Shown here: piece after piece, positions 33,504 through 42,357 of the stretch | How the letters are laid out: every line of letters starts with the position of its first letter | Numbering within the stretch: the first letter of the stretch is position 1 | From: Anaerolineales bacterium | GTDB taxonomy: Bacteria > Chloroflexota > Anaerolineae > Anaerolineales > Villigracilaceae | NCBI GenBank assembly: GCA_014379595.1 | Contig: JACMLM010000003.1 | Span: 1 to 64,000, forward strand | Direction: 5' to 3' | Length of the DNA stretch: 64,000 nt | Program-made: the position numbers and the translations under genes | Notes under the pieces: model-generated | The model's database searches: none | Told to the model about the DNA's origin: nothing | What the model saw: the letters and a program-made list of their open reading frames with translations, nothing else

Positions 33504-34361
33504 ATGGAATATAAAAACCAACATTTTATACCCGAGTCTTATCTAAAAGCATGGTGTGATCCTACAACGTCTAATGAGGCTTTTGTTTGGACAGTATCAA
33601 AAAAAGATAAGAAAATCACAAAAAAGTCACCTAAATCATTATTCTCTGAAGACGATTTTTATACATATTATGATGCAAATAATAAACGTTATTTAGAATT
33701 AGAACACAAATTACAAGAAATAGAAGATAGATTTATTGCTCTGCGTGATACAAAACTTAAACAACAAGTTCCATTAACATCTCAAGATAGACAAGCCATC
33801 GCTTTATTTGCTTCATCAATTTTTGCACGCACAAAGCGATGGAAAGATGATGGGTTGCAGATTTGGCAAGACTATATTGAAATGGTTGAAAACTTGCCTT
33901 CCGAAGTCTCCTTAGCGATAAAAGCGTCAAAAGATTATAAAGATGTAGTTAACATTCATAAAAACCAGCCTATGCTTTTTCATTTATTTCAGTTCGTAAA
34001 CTTAACTGCACCATATCTTTATACAATGAATTGTGCTATCTATGAGACAAAAACAGACCCTGGATTGATTACATCTGATAATCCCTGTTTCTGGTTTGAT
34101 CCAGCAATTTACAACTCCAAATTGCCACTAAAGTTTTTTGGTATTGGATCACCCACGCTTAATGTTATTTTGCCTATTTCTCCAAAGCAATACATTTCCC
34201 TAGAGAAAAATGGAATTGATGGGTATATCAATTTGAATACCAGACCAAGCGAGGAAATTGATATTATAGATACGCTGAACAGTTTTACAGCCACAAATTG
34301 CGATAATTTAATTGTGGTAAATAGTAAAATATATAAAGAAAAGTGGTTTGAGTTAAAGTAA
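33504..34361 (+). CDS. DUF4238 protein
   Basis: 285 residues beginning YKNQHFIPESYLKAWCDP, the DUF4238 signature (NQHyvP..yLr.F), with ITSDNPCFWFDP and LPISPKQYISL in the second half. DUF4238 genes occur in accessory and defence-like regions of many bacteria; function unknown. AT-rich compared with the window, which with the adjacent toxin-antitoxin pair and gene fragments suggests horizontal acquisition. No close partner gene. Confidence 0.88.
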   Translation: MEYKNQHFIPESYLKAWCDPTTSNEAFVWTVSKKDKKITKKSPKSLFSEDDFYTYYDANNKRYLELEHKLQEIEDRFIALRDTKLKQQVPLTSQDRQAIALFASSIFARTKRWKDDGLQIWQDYIEMVENLPSEVSLAIKASKDYKDVVNIHKNQPMLFHLFQFVNLTAPYLYTMNCAIYETKTDPGLITSDNPCFWFDPAIYNSKLPLKFFGIGSPTLNVILPISPKQYISLEKNGIDGYINLNTRPSEEIDIIDTLNSFTATNCDNLIVVNSKIYKEKWFELK

Positions 34362-34390
34362 CAAAAAATTCTTACATAATCAACCTCACG

Positions 34391-34504
34391 ATGGAAAAAT
34401 CCCGATTAGAAGCATTAAGTGATGATGTCTTTGCACTAGTAGTCACTTTGTTAATTCTGGATATTCGTTTCCCTTTTAAATTGAAAACAGCTTATATCTC
34501 ATAG
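34391..34504 (+). pseudogene. Truncated TMEM175/DUF1211-like gene start
   Basis: 37 codons, MEKSRLEALSDDVFALVVTL followed by LILDIRFP, match the first helix of the TMEM175-like protein encoded at 42849 (MHKGRLEAFSDGVMAIIITI), then a stop follows. The conserved RxxAFSD-type filter motif is altered to RLEALSDD. No continuation is found in other frames. Confidence 0.75.
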
Positions 34505-34519
34505 TCCAAGGAGGAAATC

Positions 34520-34597
34520 ATGGTCGTGAAATACAATATAGTCGAGCGACCCCACCCATCCAATCCACAGGCACCGAAGAAGTTCTCCATTCAATGA
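34520..34597 (+). pseudogene. Fragment of an HU-like DNA-binding protein gene
   Basis: 25 codons with an excellent AAGGAGG site: MVVKYNIVERPHPSNPQAPK then KFSIQ and a stop. This resembles the N-terminus of Bacteroidota-type HU-like proteins (VKYNVVERGNPxxPxAPKK). Only that piece remains, so it is either debris or a retained short peptide. Confidence 0.55.
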
Positions 34598-34699
34598 AAT
34601 CAGCATAATAATATAACCGATTGATTGTCTTACTTTGAAGAAGTCGAGAATACTAGCCTTCTTATAGAAAAGACTCTTCCCCTCCCCCAAGTGGTGGAG

Positions 34700-34742
34700 A
34701 CAAATACGCCCCAGTCGATGGATGTGACTGGGGCGTATTTGT
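34700..34742 (+). terminator. 17-bp perfect hairpin, terminator-like
   Basis: ACAAATACGCCCCAGTC (34700-34716) and GACTGGGGCGTATTTGT (34726-34742) pair perfectly with a 9-nt loop. It closes the gene-debris region before the next open gene. Confidence 0.75.
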
Positions 34743-34802
34743 TATATGATGAGTCTATAGTCCGCATATGTCTGGCTTATCAGGGTCAAGGAGAACACGA
34801 GC

Positions 34803-35096
34803 ATGAATATTGAAAAGCACAACAGCAAGATGTTTAACATCGTTATCATGGTAGTCCTTGCCGCGATACTAGTCACCATACTCGGCGGGTTTATCATGTC
34901 GCAGCAAACAATGCCTGCGAGCGATAAAAGCATGGGCAGAAGTACCAATCCGCTCATACAACCCGAGTCAGCTCAGAGCGGTCCCACAGGGACACTGGTC
35001 ATGTCCACGGGAATTCTTTTACTTTTGGTTGGTTTTGGAGTCCTCGTAGTGGTATTGTGGGCTAAGCGTAATAGCCCACATGGTAATTCCTCCTGA
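34803..35096 (+). CDS. Small two-TM membrane protein
   Basis: 97 residues: membrane helix about 12-32, a Ser/Pro/Met loop of about 30 residues, second helix about 66-86, and a short basic end (WAKRNSPHG). AAGGAG lies about 12 bases before the ATG. Family not recognised. Confidence 0.65.
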   Translation: MNIEKHNSKMFNIVIMVVLAAILVTILGGFIMSQQTMPASDKSMGRSTNPLIQPESAQSGPTGTLVMSTGILLLLVGFGVLVVVLWAKRNSPHGNSS

Positions 35097-35126
35097 TCTT
35101 TCAAAAGCAAAAACCGCGTCTCGACC

Positions 35127-35166
35127 ACAAAAATCTTCTGCTCCTACACAGGAGATTTTTGTTTTT
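35127..35166 (+). terminator. Terminator after the small membrane protein gene
   Basis: ACAAAAATC and GATTTTTGT enclose an inner CTCCT/AGGAG stem, with a T-run to 35166. The next roughly 200 bases (35167-35364) hold no gene I can support; an 18-codon frame at 35199-35252 is too short to judge. Confidence 0.75.
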
Positions 35167-35364
35167 GGGTTGGCAAGGGAGTCATTTAAAATCAAATTAT
35201 GACAATCGATATCATCCACCAACGTAGTGATGGCCAATATATCAGGCTGTAAGTATCTGGGAACATAACATAAACAATTGTTGTATCGTTATTATATTGA
35301 ATCCAGTTAACTCACTGGCAGAAGCTGAAAGATTAGCTCGAGCGCAGCAATGAAGGAGAAGAAA

Positions 35365-35880
35365 ATGAGACTATTTGGTCATCCTATACATCCTATGTTG
35401 ATCGTCCTGCCGCTAGGCTTATTCATCGGCGCGATCGTCATTGATACAATTTACCTCTTTACAGGGGGCAACAACCTGCCGTCTGTTTCCTATTTTAATA
35501 TTTCGCTTGGTATTCTAGGCGGGCTGCTGGCAGCAATTTTCGGATTTACCGATTGGCTGGCTATCCCATCCAACACGCGCGCCAAACAAATTGGCGCCTG
35601 GCATGGGATCGGAAATGTAGTTGTTGTCGGTATGTTTGCAATAAGCTGGTTGTTCCGCCGCGCAAATGTGGACTTTGTACCCTCGCAACTAGCACTTATC
35701 TTCTCTTATGGCGCGATCTTGCTTGGCGTGCTGACAGCCTGGTTGGGCGGCGAACTGGTCTTTCGTTTGAATGTTGGCGTTGATAGTGGTGCGAATTTCG
35801 ATGCCCCCAGTTCGTTATCAGATAAGCCAGCGAGCCCCATCAGCAAACCTCCCTTGAGCAAACAACCGGCAAAGCGCTAG
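35365..35880 (+). CDS. DUF2231 membrane protein
   Basis: 171 residues starting MRLFGHPIHPMLIVLPLGLF, the DUF2231 signature, with four membrane helices (about 8-30, 44-60, 80-95, 108-126) and a Ser/Pro/Lys tail. I choose the ATG at 35365 since AAGGAG lies 7 bases before it; an ATG at 35350 would include the ribosome site. DUF2231 proteins are putative haem or redox membrane proteins; function unknown. Confidence 0.88.
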   Translation: MRLFGHPIHPMLIVLPLGLFIGAIVIDTIYLFTGGNNLPSVSYFNISLGILGGLLAAIFGFTDWLAIPSNTRAKQIGAWHGIGNVVVVGMFAISWLFRRANVDFVPSQLALIFSYGAILLGVLTAWLGGELVFRLNVGVDSGANFDAPSSLSDKPASPISKPPLSKQPAKR

Positions 35881-35908
35881 ATAAGATTCATTCTTTAAAG
35901 TAATATAT

Positions 35909-35938
35909 AAATATCCTATCTCTTGATAGGATATTTTG
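35909..35938 (+). terminator. Terminator after the DUF2231 gene
   Basis: AAATATCCTATC-TCTT-GATAGGATATTTTG: a 12-bp stem with a 4-nt loop and T-run. Confidence 0.88.
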
Positions 35939-36019
35939 TTTACCGGATTGGTCAAAGTACAAGAGATAATTATCCACAATAAACTTTTGTTTATAATCCG
36001 ATCTGATTGGAGATTATTT

Positions 36020-36349
36020 ATGGAAATGAAAAACATCCCATTTGGGATAACGGATTGGGCGGAAATCGTCCCCTCTGAGCACAAAGGTGAAACAGGGATA
36101 GCAATCTGGAGAACGCAGCACTTTGATACTGTCCGCGTGCGCATGGTGGAATATAGCCCTGGCTATCTTGCTAATCATTGGTGTACCAAAGGTCATATCT
36201 TGTTATGCATTGAGGGTGAACTACATACCGAACTTGCCGATGGCAGAAAGTTTGTCTTAACTCCAGGAACAAGTTATCAAGTCGCGGACAATGCTGAACC
36301 ACATCGCTCCTATACAAAAGTGGGCGCAAAACTCTTTGTTGTTGATTGA
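36020..36349 (+). CDS. DHCW-motif cupin-fold protein
   Basis: 109 residues. NHWCTKGHILLCIEGELHTELADGR is the cupin core with the DHCW-type motif as NHWC (about 54-57), and AEPHRSYT supplies the late His. The start at 36020 gives the family length; the longer frame adds unrelated residues through the terminator. Metal binding is likely, reaction unknown. Confidence 0.85.
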   Translation: MEMKNIPFGITDWAEIVPSEHKGETGIAIWRTQHFDTVRVRMVEYSPGYLANHWCTKGHILLCIEGELHTELADGRKFVLTPGTSYQVADNAEPHRSYTKVGAKLFVVD

Positions 36350-36545
36350 CATCCATAGCGGCGGAATATTCAAATGTCAACGGATTCGTGCAAGGAAATT
36401 CCTAACTTTGGTAAGTACATAAACCCTCCTAATGACAGTTTCAAAGCAGAATCCCCTACAATATAATTAAACATATCCTCCTGTTGCGATAGGGGTTGTC
36501 TTATTGCGTAAGGTGAGTAATATTTTAATGTAGAGGTGTGAAACG

Positions 36546-37340
36546 ATGACAACAGTCACTCGCAACCAAAGAATCTATTTTGCCGCCGTTGGAGCCCTGG
36601 CTTTATGGGTCGCTTTTTGGGGGCTTTTGATTCCAGAACTTGTGGATAAAGCCATTCCATGGCTGGTCCCACCGTTTCATGCTCGTTTCATTGGGGCAAT
36701 CTACCTTTCCGCAGTTGTGATCATGGGCAGCGCAATGATGGCACGCTATTATGACGAAGTGCGGGTCGTTACCATCATGGTCTCGATCTGGACCGGCGCA
36801 CTTTTTATTATTTCCCTTTTCTACCTGAGCGAATTCGATTTTAGCCGCGGTCCTGTTTTGTTTTGGTTCGCGGCCTATATTGCTTATCCGATCATTGGGT
36901 TTTGGATTGCATGGACCCAGCGCAACACGAGCAACGAGTCCAAAAGCCCAAGTTTGCCGAATTGGATTCGAAATTATTTCCTGCTTCAGGGCGCGCTTCT
37001 CACGATACTATCTCTGATATTGTTCCTGGCTCCCGATTTCATGATAACACTCTGGCCCTGGAAAATTACCCGCATGCTGGCACAAATTTATTCGGGACCG
37101 TTTTTGTCTTTTGGCATCGGTAGTTTAATGCTCAGTCGTCAGCAGACCTGGCCTCAGGTCCGCATTGGAGCGTGGGGAATTTTCGTGCTTGCTCTGGGTG
37201 TCCTTGTTGTTTCGGCTATTCATCGCTCACTCTTCACCCTGTCAAGTCCATCCGCATTGGTATGGTTCGGAGGCTTTCTACTCGTCGCTATCATTCTCGG
37301 CGCGGCGATCATCCGCAGCCGGAAGCAGGCAGGAGGTTGA
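36546..37340 (+). CDS. Seven-TM membrane protein (paralogue 1)
   Basis: 264 residues with about seven membrane helices. The segment LWPWKITRMLAQIYSGPFLSFGIG matches SFPWKLTPLTARSLCGWIMISGVL in the gene at 37749, so they are paralogues. AGAGG lies before the ATG. First gene of a tightly packed run of membrane genes (36546-40718). The 196 bases before it (36350-36545) contain no supported gene. Function unknown. Confidence 0.75.
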   Translation: MTTVTRNQRIYFAAVGALALWVAFWGLLIPELVDKAIPWLVPPFHARFIGAIYLSAVVIMGSAMMARYYDEVRVVTIMVSIWTGALFIISLFYLSEFDFSRGPVLFWFAAYIAYPIIGFWIAWTQRNTSNESKSPSLPNWIRNYFLLQGALLTILSLILFLAPDFMITLWPWKITRMLAQIYSGPFLSFGIGSLMLSRQQTWPQVRIGAWGIFVLALGVLVVSAIHRSLFTLSSPSALVWFGGFLLVAIILGAAIIRSRKQAGG

Positions 37341-37341
37341 T

Positions 37342-37752
37342 ATGATCAAAAATCCTGCAAGGCTTTACACAGCCGTGTATGGTTTTTTGGGACTGTTCCA
37401 AGCCATACTTTCATATGCATTTCACTTCTTTCCACGCTTGGATCAAGCTCTCCCCTTTTTACAAGCCATCCCACATATGATTCTGGTCCACTCCACTTTA
37501 CATTTCGTCACCTCCATACTGGCGATAGTGATATTCTTTCGCGGCGGGGAACGCGGCTCTTTCTGGTTTGCATTTGGTTTTGGTCTTTTTTACACCGCTC
37601 TGGGCCTGGCTGGATGGCTCACAGGTCAGCAATTCGGATTAGGACTGCAACCGTTCGATCATCCCTTTCATTTATTTTTAGGCGGGTTGGCTTTGCTAGC
37701 CGCCGGCCCATCTCTCTATCATTCAATAACCAATAGGAAGGTTCCGGTATGA
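37342..37752 (+). CDS. DUF4383-like four-TM protein
   Basis: 136 residues, four membrane helices, beginning NPARLYTAVYGFLGLFQAIL; the R-x-x-a-x-v-x-G-x-x start and FHLFLGGLALLAAG end fit DUF4383. AGGAGG precedes the ATG inside the end of the upstream gene. It overlaps the following gene by 4 bases. Function unknown. Confidence 0.8.
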   Translation: MIKNPARLYTAVYGFLGLFQAILSYAFHFFPRLDQALPFLQAIPHMILVHSTLHFVTSILAIVIFFRGGERGSFWFAFGFGLFYTALGLAGWLTGQQFGLGLQPFDHPFHLFLGGLALLAAGPSLYHSITNRKVPV

Positions 37753-38567
37753 ATACAAAAGGCACACCCATCGCTTGGCCTCTGCGAGCCTGGTTGGCAG
37801 TAGAGGTGTTATTCGGTATTGGTGCTGTTTTGGCAATCGGCGTTGCTCCAGCGGATACGGCAACCAATTTTTCGTGGGCCATTCAGCCTGTCGTCATGGC
37901 GGCCGTGTTGGGTGCCTTCTATATGTCATCTGCACTATTGTTTCTGCTTCCCTTCTTTGCCAAACGTTGGGAAATGATACGTGTAATGATCCTGCCAACT
38001 GCCATCTTTTCCACTGTTCAGTTGATAGCGACATTTCTTCACTGGGATAAATTCTCAATCGGCACCACTCCTTTTTATGTTTGGTTCGCAAGCTATCTTC
38101 TGCCGCCTCCGATATTTGTCACTGCATATATCTGGCATCAACGCCGCGTAGCTTCGCAAAACACAAATTCAGACTCTCCTCTGCCTTCATGGATGCGCAC
38201 CTTATTTTGGATCAGCGGTATTGGGCTAATCGTCTTTGCGATAAGTGTGTTCATGCTTCCGAATTTGCTGATTCCCAGCTTCCCCTGGAAGCTGACTCCA
38301 CTTACAGCTCGTTCACTTTGTGGTTGGATCATGATCTCGGGTGTACTGTTGATCTCAATGGTTCGTGAAAACGATAAGGCACGCGTCCGCCTTGGGACAC
38401 CTTTTCTGATTCTCGTATTACCAACCCTGCTCCTTCAAATGTCTCGTTTCGCCGATCAAGTGAATTGGGCGAGTCCCGTGTTATGGATTGGATTGATCCT
38501 CGCGGCAGTGATGTGCGTATGTGGTTTGATTCTTGCAACGGGAAGTTGGCGAGAGTCACTGAGCTGA
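37749..38567 (+). CDS. Seven-TM membrane protein (paralogue 2)
   Basis: 272 residues, about seven membrane helices, paralogous to the product at 36546 in the PWKxT region and the cytoplasmic loop before it (SPLPSWMRTLFWISG compared with PSLPNWIRNYFLLQG). Overlaps its neighbour by ATGA. The next gene starts one base after its stop. Confidence 0.75.
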   Translation: MNTKGTPIAWPLRAWLAVEVLFGIGAVLAIGVAPADTATNFSWAIQPVVMAAVLGAFYMSSALLFLLPFFAKRWEMIRVMILPTAIFSTVQLIATFLHWDKFSIGTTPFYVWFASYLLPPPIFVTAYIWHQRRVASQNTNSDSPLPSWMRTLFWISGIGLIVFAISVFMLPNLLIPSFPWKLTPLTARSLCGWIMISGVLLISMVRENDKARVRLGTPFLILVLPTLLLQMSRFADQVNWASPVLWIGLILAAVMCVCGLILATGSWRESLS

Positions 38568-38568
38568 C

Positions 38569-39156
38569 GTGAGCAAGTATCTCAAGTACGGAATCATCGA
38601 AGACGTGGATACAGTACGTCGCATCCCTATTGGAAGATTCTGGGATGTCACTTTGATGATCACACCAATTACCTGGCTTGGTCCGTTCATATTTTTCGGA
38701 CTTCACTTTCTCCTAAACTTGATCAATGTTGAGCTTGGCCTGGGTGAACGTTTGTATCAAGCTATGCTCTTCACCATCGCTGTTGAGCTTACAACCATCT
38801 TTCACGCCTTCGGGCATATCCTGAGCGGCAAGATGGTTCGTAGCGCAATGAACGAATTGCTGATCACTACAACCCGTGATGTCAATCTTTATCATGGCGA
38901 TCAAAGCCTGCTGCCAGGGCACGTACATCTAATACGCTCACTGGGTGGACCTGTTTTCAATTTACTTGTGGCCGGAGTGTGCATTGCCTTTGCTCCGTTA
39001 ATCTCTCAGGGTTTCTGGTCTGCTCTTATCTCCAGCTTGATCTCAACAAACTTATTCTTTGGCATTGGTGGTTTTCTTCCCCTCCCCTCAGTAGACGGCG
39101 AAGTGATTTGGCGCGAAGTCCTTAGACCATTTAGGGTGACAGGCTCTGTGAAATAG
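38569..39156 (+). CDS. Degenerate M50 (site-2 protease-like) membrane protein
   Basis: 195 residues with about four membrane helices. The second has FHAFGHILSG where active S2P proteases have HExxH, so both His remain but the Glu is Ala. RSLGGPVFNLLVAG and FLPLPSVDGEVIWRE match the later M50 motifs (GPxxN and LPxxPLDG). The start is GTG at 38569. Probably a catalytically inactive relative or one with altered chemistry. Confidence 0.72.
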   Translation: MSKYLKYGIIEDVDTVRRIPIGRFWDVTLMITPITWLGPFIFFGLHFLLNLINVELGLGERLYQAMLFTIAVELTTIFHAFGHILSGKMVRSAMNELLITTTRDVNLYHGDQSLLPGHVHLIRSLGGPVFNLLVAGVCIAFAPLISQGFWSALISSLISTNLFFGIGGFLPLPSVDGEVIWREVLRPFRVTGSVK

Positions 39157-39176
39157 TCATTTCAAGGGAAATATAA

Positions 39177-39677
39177 ATGTTTGGGCTAACTATGCTTGGA
39201 GTGTTTCATACGGCCATCGGTCTGGTGGCACTTGGATACGGGTTCTGGTCATTGGTTCGGTATAAGCAGATTTCTCCACGCAATCGAATTGGACAAATTT
39301 ATATCCTGACGACCTTCGTGACTGCTGTGACCTCACTTGGCATCTATCAACGTGGAGGCTTTGGTCCACAACACATCCTGGGCATCCTCACCGTCATAGG
39401 ATTGGCGGTTGGCACACTCTCAGGGAACTCAACAATATTCGGGCGCGCCTCGCAGTATGTTCAAGCCATCAGCTTTTCTAGTACCATCTTCTTTCATTTG
39501 CTGCCCGCTGCCTTTGAGACCTGGACTCGCTTACCGCCTGAAAAGCCTTTGGTCGCTTCCCCCTCTGAGCCCGTTTTGAAGATTATCATCCTCGTGCTGA
39601 CTGTGGTATTCTTGGTCGGCGTGACATTGCAAATAACATGGCTTCGTGCATCATCACGGCTCGCCAATCAGGATTGA
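39177..39677 (+). CDS. DUF2306-like membrane protein
   Basis: 166 residues, four to five membrane helices, with the GxYxL..t.vtavtslgIYQRGGFGPQHILGILTV pattern resembling DUF2306. AAGGGA lies before the ATG. Part of the 36.5-40.7 kb membrane gene run. Function unknown. Confidence 0.7.
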   Translation: MFGLTMLGVFHTAIGLVALGYGFWSLVRYKQISPRNRIGQIYILTTFVTAVTSLGIYQRGGFGPQHILGILTVIGLAVGTLSGNSTIFGRASQYVQAISFSSTIFFHLLPAAFETWTRLPPEKPLVASPSEPVLKIIILVLTVVFLVGVTLQITWLRASSRLANQD

Positions 39678-39707
39678 GCTTCTTCTATTTTTCAGCCTCC
39701 ATTTTCC

Positions 39708-40718
39708 ATGAAAATTTATTGGCGTATCTTCATCGTTTTGCTGGTCATTGCTTTCGGCTTTGGCCTAATATGGCTCGCAGCGAAATATTCTGCATCGCCT
39801 TCGCCCAGCGGGGATGTATATCACTTAGTTTCCAATTGGCCCAGCCCGCAAGTGGGAGAAATGATCGGTCAAGCCTCTGGGATAGACGTTGCTTCCAATG
39901 GAGATGTATTTGTCTTCCATCGCGCCGAACGCATTTGGGAAGGCGAAGAACTTACGCTGGAACTCATTTCATCTCCCACAGTATTTATACTGGATGATGA
40001 AACAGGAAATTTGATAGAATCATGGGGGGCAAATAGGTTCGTAATGCCCCACGGTTTGACGATTGACCAAAACGATAATATCTGGCTCACAGATGTGGGT
40101 CTGCATCAGGTATTCAAATTTGATCGTGACGGTAACCTGCTCATGGTAGTAGGCGAACGCGGAGTCGCAGGTGAGGACGATACTCATTTCAATATGCCAA
40201 CTGATGTGGCAGTTGCTCCAGACGGCTCGTTCTATGTCAGTGATGGATATGGCAATAGCCGCATCGTGAAATTTTCATCCGATGGAGATTACTTAACCAG
40301 TTGGGGTAGCTACGGCACAGAGCCCGGGCAATTTGATACGCCGCACAGCATCGCACTCGACTCTCAGGGGAGAGTATATGTTGCAGACCGGGGCAACGCC
40401 CGCCTGCAAATCTTCGATGAGGCCGGGCAGTTTATTGAGGAGTGGATGAATGAATCCATAGGAAGGCCCTGGGCGGTTCGATTCAATGCCGCAGGAAATC
40501 TACTTCTTGTAGATGGCGGTGACCAATCAGAGTTCTGGCCTGATCGCGCACGCATTTTGAAATTGGACTCCGAAGGAAACATACTCGCATCGTTTGGCTC
40601 ATATGGCGAAGTGCCCGGTCAATTCATTTGGCCCCACACCATTGCAGTTGGCCCAGATGACACATTGTATGTCGGCGAAGTTGCAACTGGAATGAGAATT
40701 CAGAAATTCTCCAGGTAG
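39708..40718 (+). CDS. Membrane-anchored NHL/PAL-like beta-propeller
   Basis: 336 residues. One N-terminal anchor helix (about 5-24), then about six NHL blades: repeats of PxGLTIDQNDNIWLTDVGLHQVFKFDRDG, with GQFDTPHSIALDSQGRVYVADRGNARLQIFD and PGQFIWPHTIAVGPDDTLYVGE. The His and Tyr spacing resembles peptidylglycine alpha-amidating lyase-like bacterial proteins. Exposed outside the membrane; ligand or reaction unknown. Last gene of the membrane cluster. Confidence 0.85.
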   Translation: MKIYWRIFIVLLVIAFGFGLIWLAAKYSASPSPSGDVYHLVSNWPSPQVGEMIGQASGIDVASNGDVFVFHRAERIWEGEELTLELISSPTVFILDDETGNLIESWGANRFVMPHGLTIDQNDNIWLTDVGLHQVFKFDRDGNLLMVVGERGVAGEDDTHFNMPTDVAVAPDGSFYVSDGYGNSRIVKFSSDGDYLTSWGSYGTEPGQFDTPHSIALDSQGRVYVADRGNARLQIFDEAGQFIEEWMNESIGRPWAVRFNAAGNLLLVDGGDQSEFWPDRARILKLDSEGNILASFGSYGEVPGQFIWPHTIAVGPDDTLYVGEVATGMRIQKFSR

Positions 40719-40810
40719 GTGTAAAATCTTCTGCTCCTAACAAACGAAATATTTCTGAAAGAAGTTCGATAACCAATTTACCTTGTTAATCCTATAAATA
40801 ATCACATCTA

Positions 40811-41890
40811 ATGAACTCTTTAGATATCGCACACCACCGTCTTCATAATCAAAAACTTTTACAAACGACATTCACAAAACCGAGTCAGGTGGTGACGTAT
40901 TTGGGCGCTGTTCAGGCACAGGATTATGCAGGCGCAAAGTGGGCGCTCGCGCAGCGCATCAAAAGTATTATTACAGATGCAGAAATAGATCAGGCATTCG
41001 CTGACGGTGCTATTCTTCGTACACATCTAATGCGCCCCACCTGGCATTTCGTCTCCCCTGCCGATATCCGCTGGATGCTGATGCTCACTGCACCGCGCGT
41101 CCATGCGGTGAATGCATACATGTATCGCAAAGCAGAGTTGGATAATGATGTTCTCAAAAAAGGGAAAACGTTATTAGTAAAAGCTCTGCAAGATAAACAA
41201 TTGACTCGCGATGAACTGCGAGATGTATTTGAGCAAGCTGGCATTTCCATGAAAACCGAATTCCGCATGACATACATGATGATGTGGGCAGAACTGGAAG
41301 GAGTCATTTGCAGTGGCGCGAGGAAAGGGAAACAGTTTACATATGCTTTGCTTGAAGAACGTGTACCTCAAGCCAAGGTATTGAAACGCGAGGAAGCCCT
41401 GGTTGAACTTATAAGACGGTATTTTACAAGCCGCGGCCCCGCAACTTTGCATGACTTTACATGGTGGTCTGGGTTAACCATGGAGGATGCGAAAAATGGT
41501 ATTGAAATGGTCAAATCCGAGTTTATACAGGAAGATATAAACGGAAAGATGTATTGGTTTTCTGAGTCCAAATCGTCTGCAAAAGAGAAATTTCCCGTTA
41601 TTCACTTGTTACCCAATTATGATGAATATTTTATCGGCTTTAAAGATCGTAGCGCCATCGGAAATAGAGTGAATCAACCTAAAATGGATCAGAATAGCAC
41701 AGCCCTCAATATTCACATCATCTTTATCAATGGTCAAATTGTAGGTGGATGGAAGAGAACGATTACGAAAAATGAAGTTGTCGTGGAACTAAATCTACTA
41801 ACGAGCCTGACGAAAGCTGAAAATCAGGCCATCACTGTAGCAGCTCAACGATACAGTGAATTTCTTGGTATTCCTATAACGCTGAAGTAA
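40811..41890 (+). CDS. AlkZ-like winged-helix DNA glycosylase family (HTH_42)
   Basis: 359 residues. LGAVQAQDYAGAKWALAQRI (about 32-51) contains the QxQ motif of the AlkZ/YcaQ family, followed by LRTHLMRPTWHFVSPADIRWML and LLPNYDEYFIGFKDR. Relatives remove alkylated or cross-linked bases from DNA. No clear ribosome site before the ATG at 40811. Single gene. Confidence 0.9.
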   Translation: MNSLDIAHHRLHNQKLLQTTFTKPSQVVTYLGAVQAQDYAGAKWALAQRIKSIITDAEIDQAFADGAILRTHLMRPTWHFVSPADIRWMLMLTAPRVHAVNAYMYRKAELDNDVLKKGKTLLVKALQDKQLTRDELRDVFEQAGISMKTEFRMTYMMMWAELEGVICSGARKGKQFTYALLEERVPQAKVLKREEALVELIRRYFTSRGPATLHDFTWWSGLTMEDAKNGIEMVKSEFIQEDINGKMYWFSESKSSAKEKFPVIHLLPNYDEYFIGFKDRSAIGNRVNQPKMDQNSTALNIHIIFINGQIVGGWKRTITKNEVVVELNLLTSLTKAENQAITVAAQRYSEFLGIPITLK

Positions 41891-41956
41891 AAAGGGACAT
41901 CCGGCGCTTATAGTGACACTTCACTTTATAATAATGTATTGACAAAGGAGTTAGCC

Positions 41957-42262
41957 ATGTCCACATCATTAGAGATCAGCGGAGAAGCAGCTCGTATTAT
42001 TCTTACAGGCGCGCTTGATTTTTCAATACAGGACGATCTCCGCCAAATTATTGATGAAACACTAGATCACAAAAAGATAAAAGTTATAACTGTTGATATG
42101 GCGAATGTGACTTTTATGGATTCGTCTGCAATTAAATTGCTTTTGCTCCTTAATAAGAAGGCAATTGAGGAGGACAAATCCTTAACATTAGTAAATTGCC
42201 GCGACTCAATTCGTGAGATATTCACCATTGGGGGGTTTGACAACATATTAACGATCCAATAA
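41957..42262 (+). CDS. STAS-domain anti-sigma factor antagonist
   Basis: 101 residues, one STAS domain. VTFMDSSAIKLLLLLNKKA is the phosphorylation loop with the conserved DS(S), as in SpoIIAA. AAAGGAG (41944-41950) fixes the ATG at 41957. No HPK-type serine kinase or sigma factor is adjacent, so partners lie elsewhere. Confidence 0.92.
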   Translation: MSTSLEISGEAARIILTGALDFSIQDDLRQIIDETLDHKKIKVITVDMANVTFMDSSAIKLLLLLNKKAIEEDKSLTLVNCRDSIREIFTIGGFDNILTIQ

Positions 42263-42357
42263 GAATGGGTTGAGTTCTTTATTAAATTGAAATCTCCTGA
42301 ACACCATTAGAGGACTTTCTCTACAACAAACAGCTTATTGTTGAAAAGTGAGGATCA

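Noticed and set aside
33504-34361. DUF4238 plus toxin-antitoxin as a complete defence island
   Set aside because: No nuclease, helicase or signal-synthase gene is adjacent; only the accessory character can be supported.
36370-36552. Minus-strand 60-codon frame before the 7-TM gene
   Set aside because: No ribosome site, no recognisable features; it overlaps the promoter region of the plus-strand gene.
36546-37340. Membrane cluster as a rhodopsin or known transporter system
   Set aside because: No retinal lysine motif or transporter signature can be seen; left as unknown.
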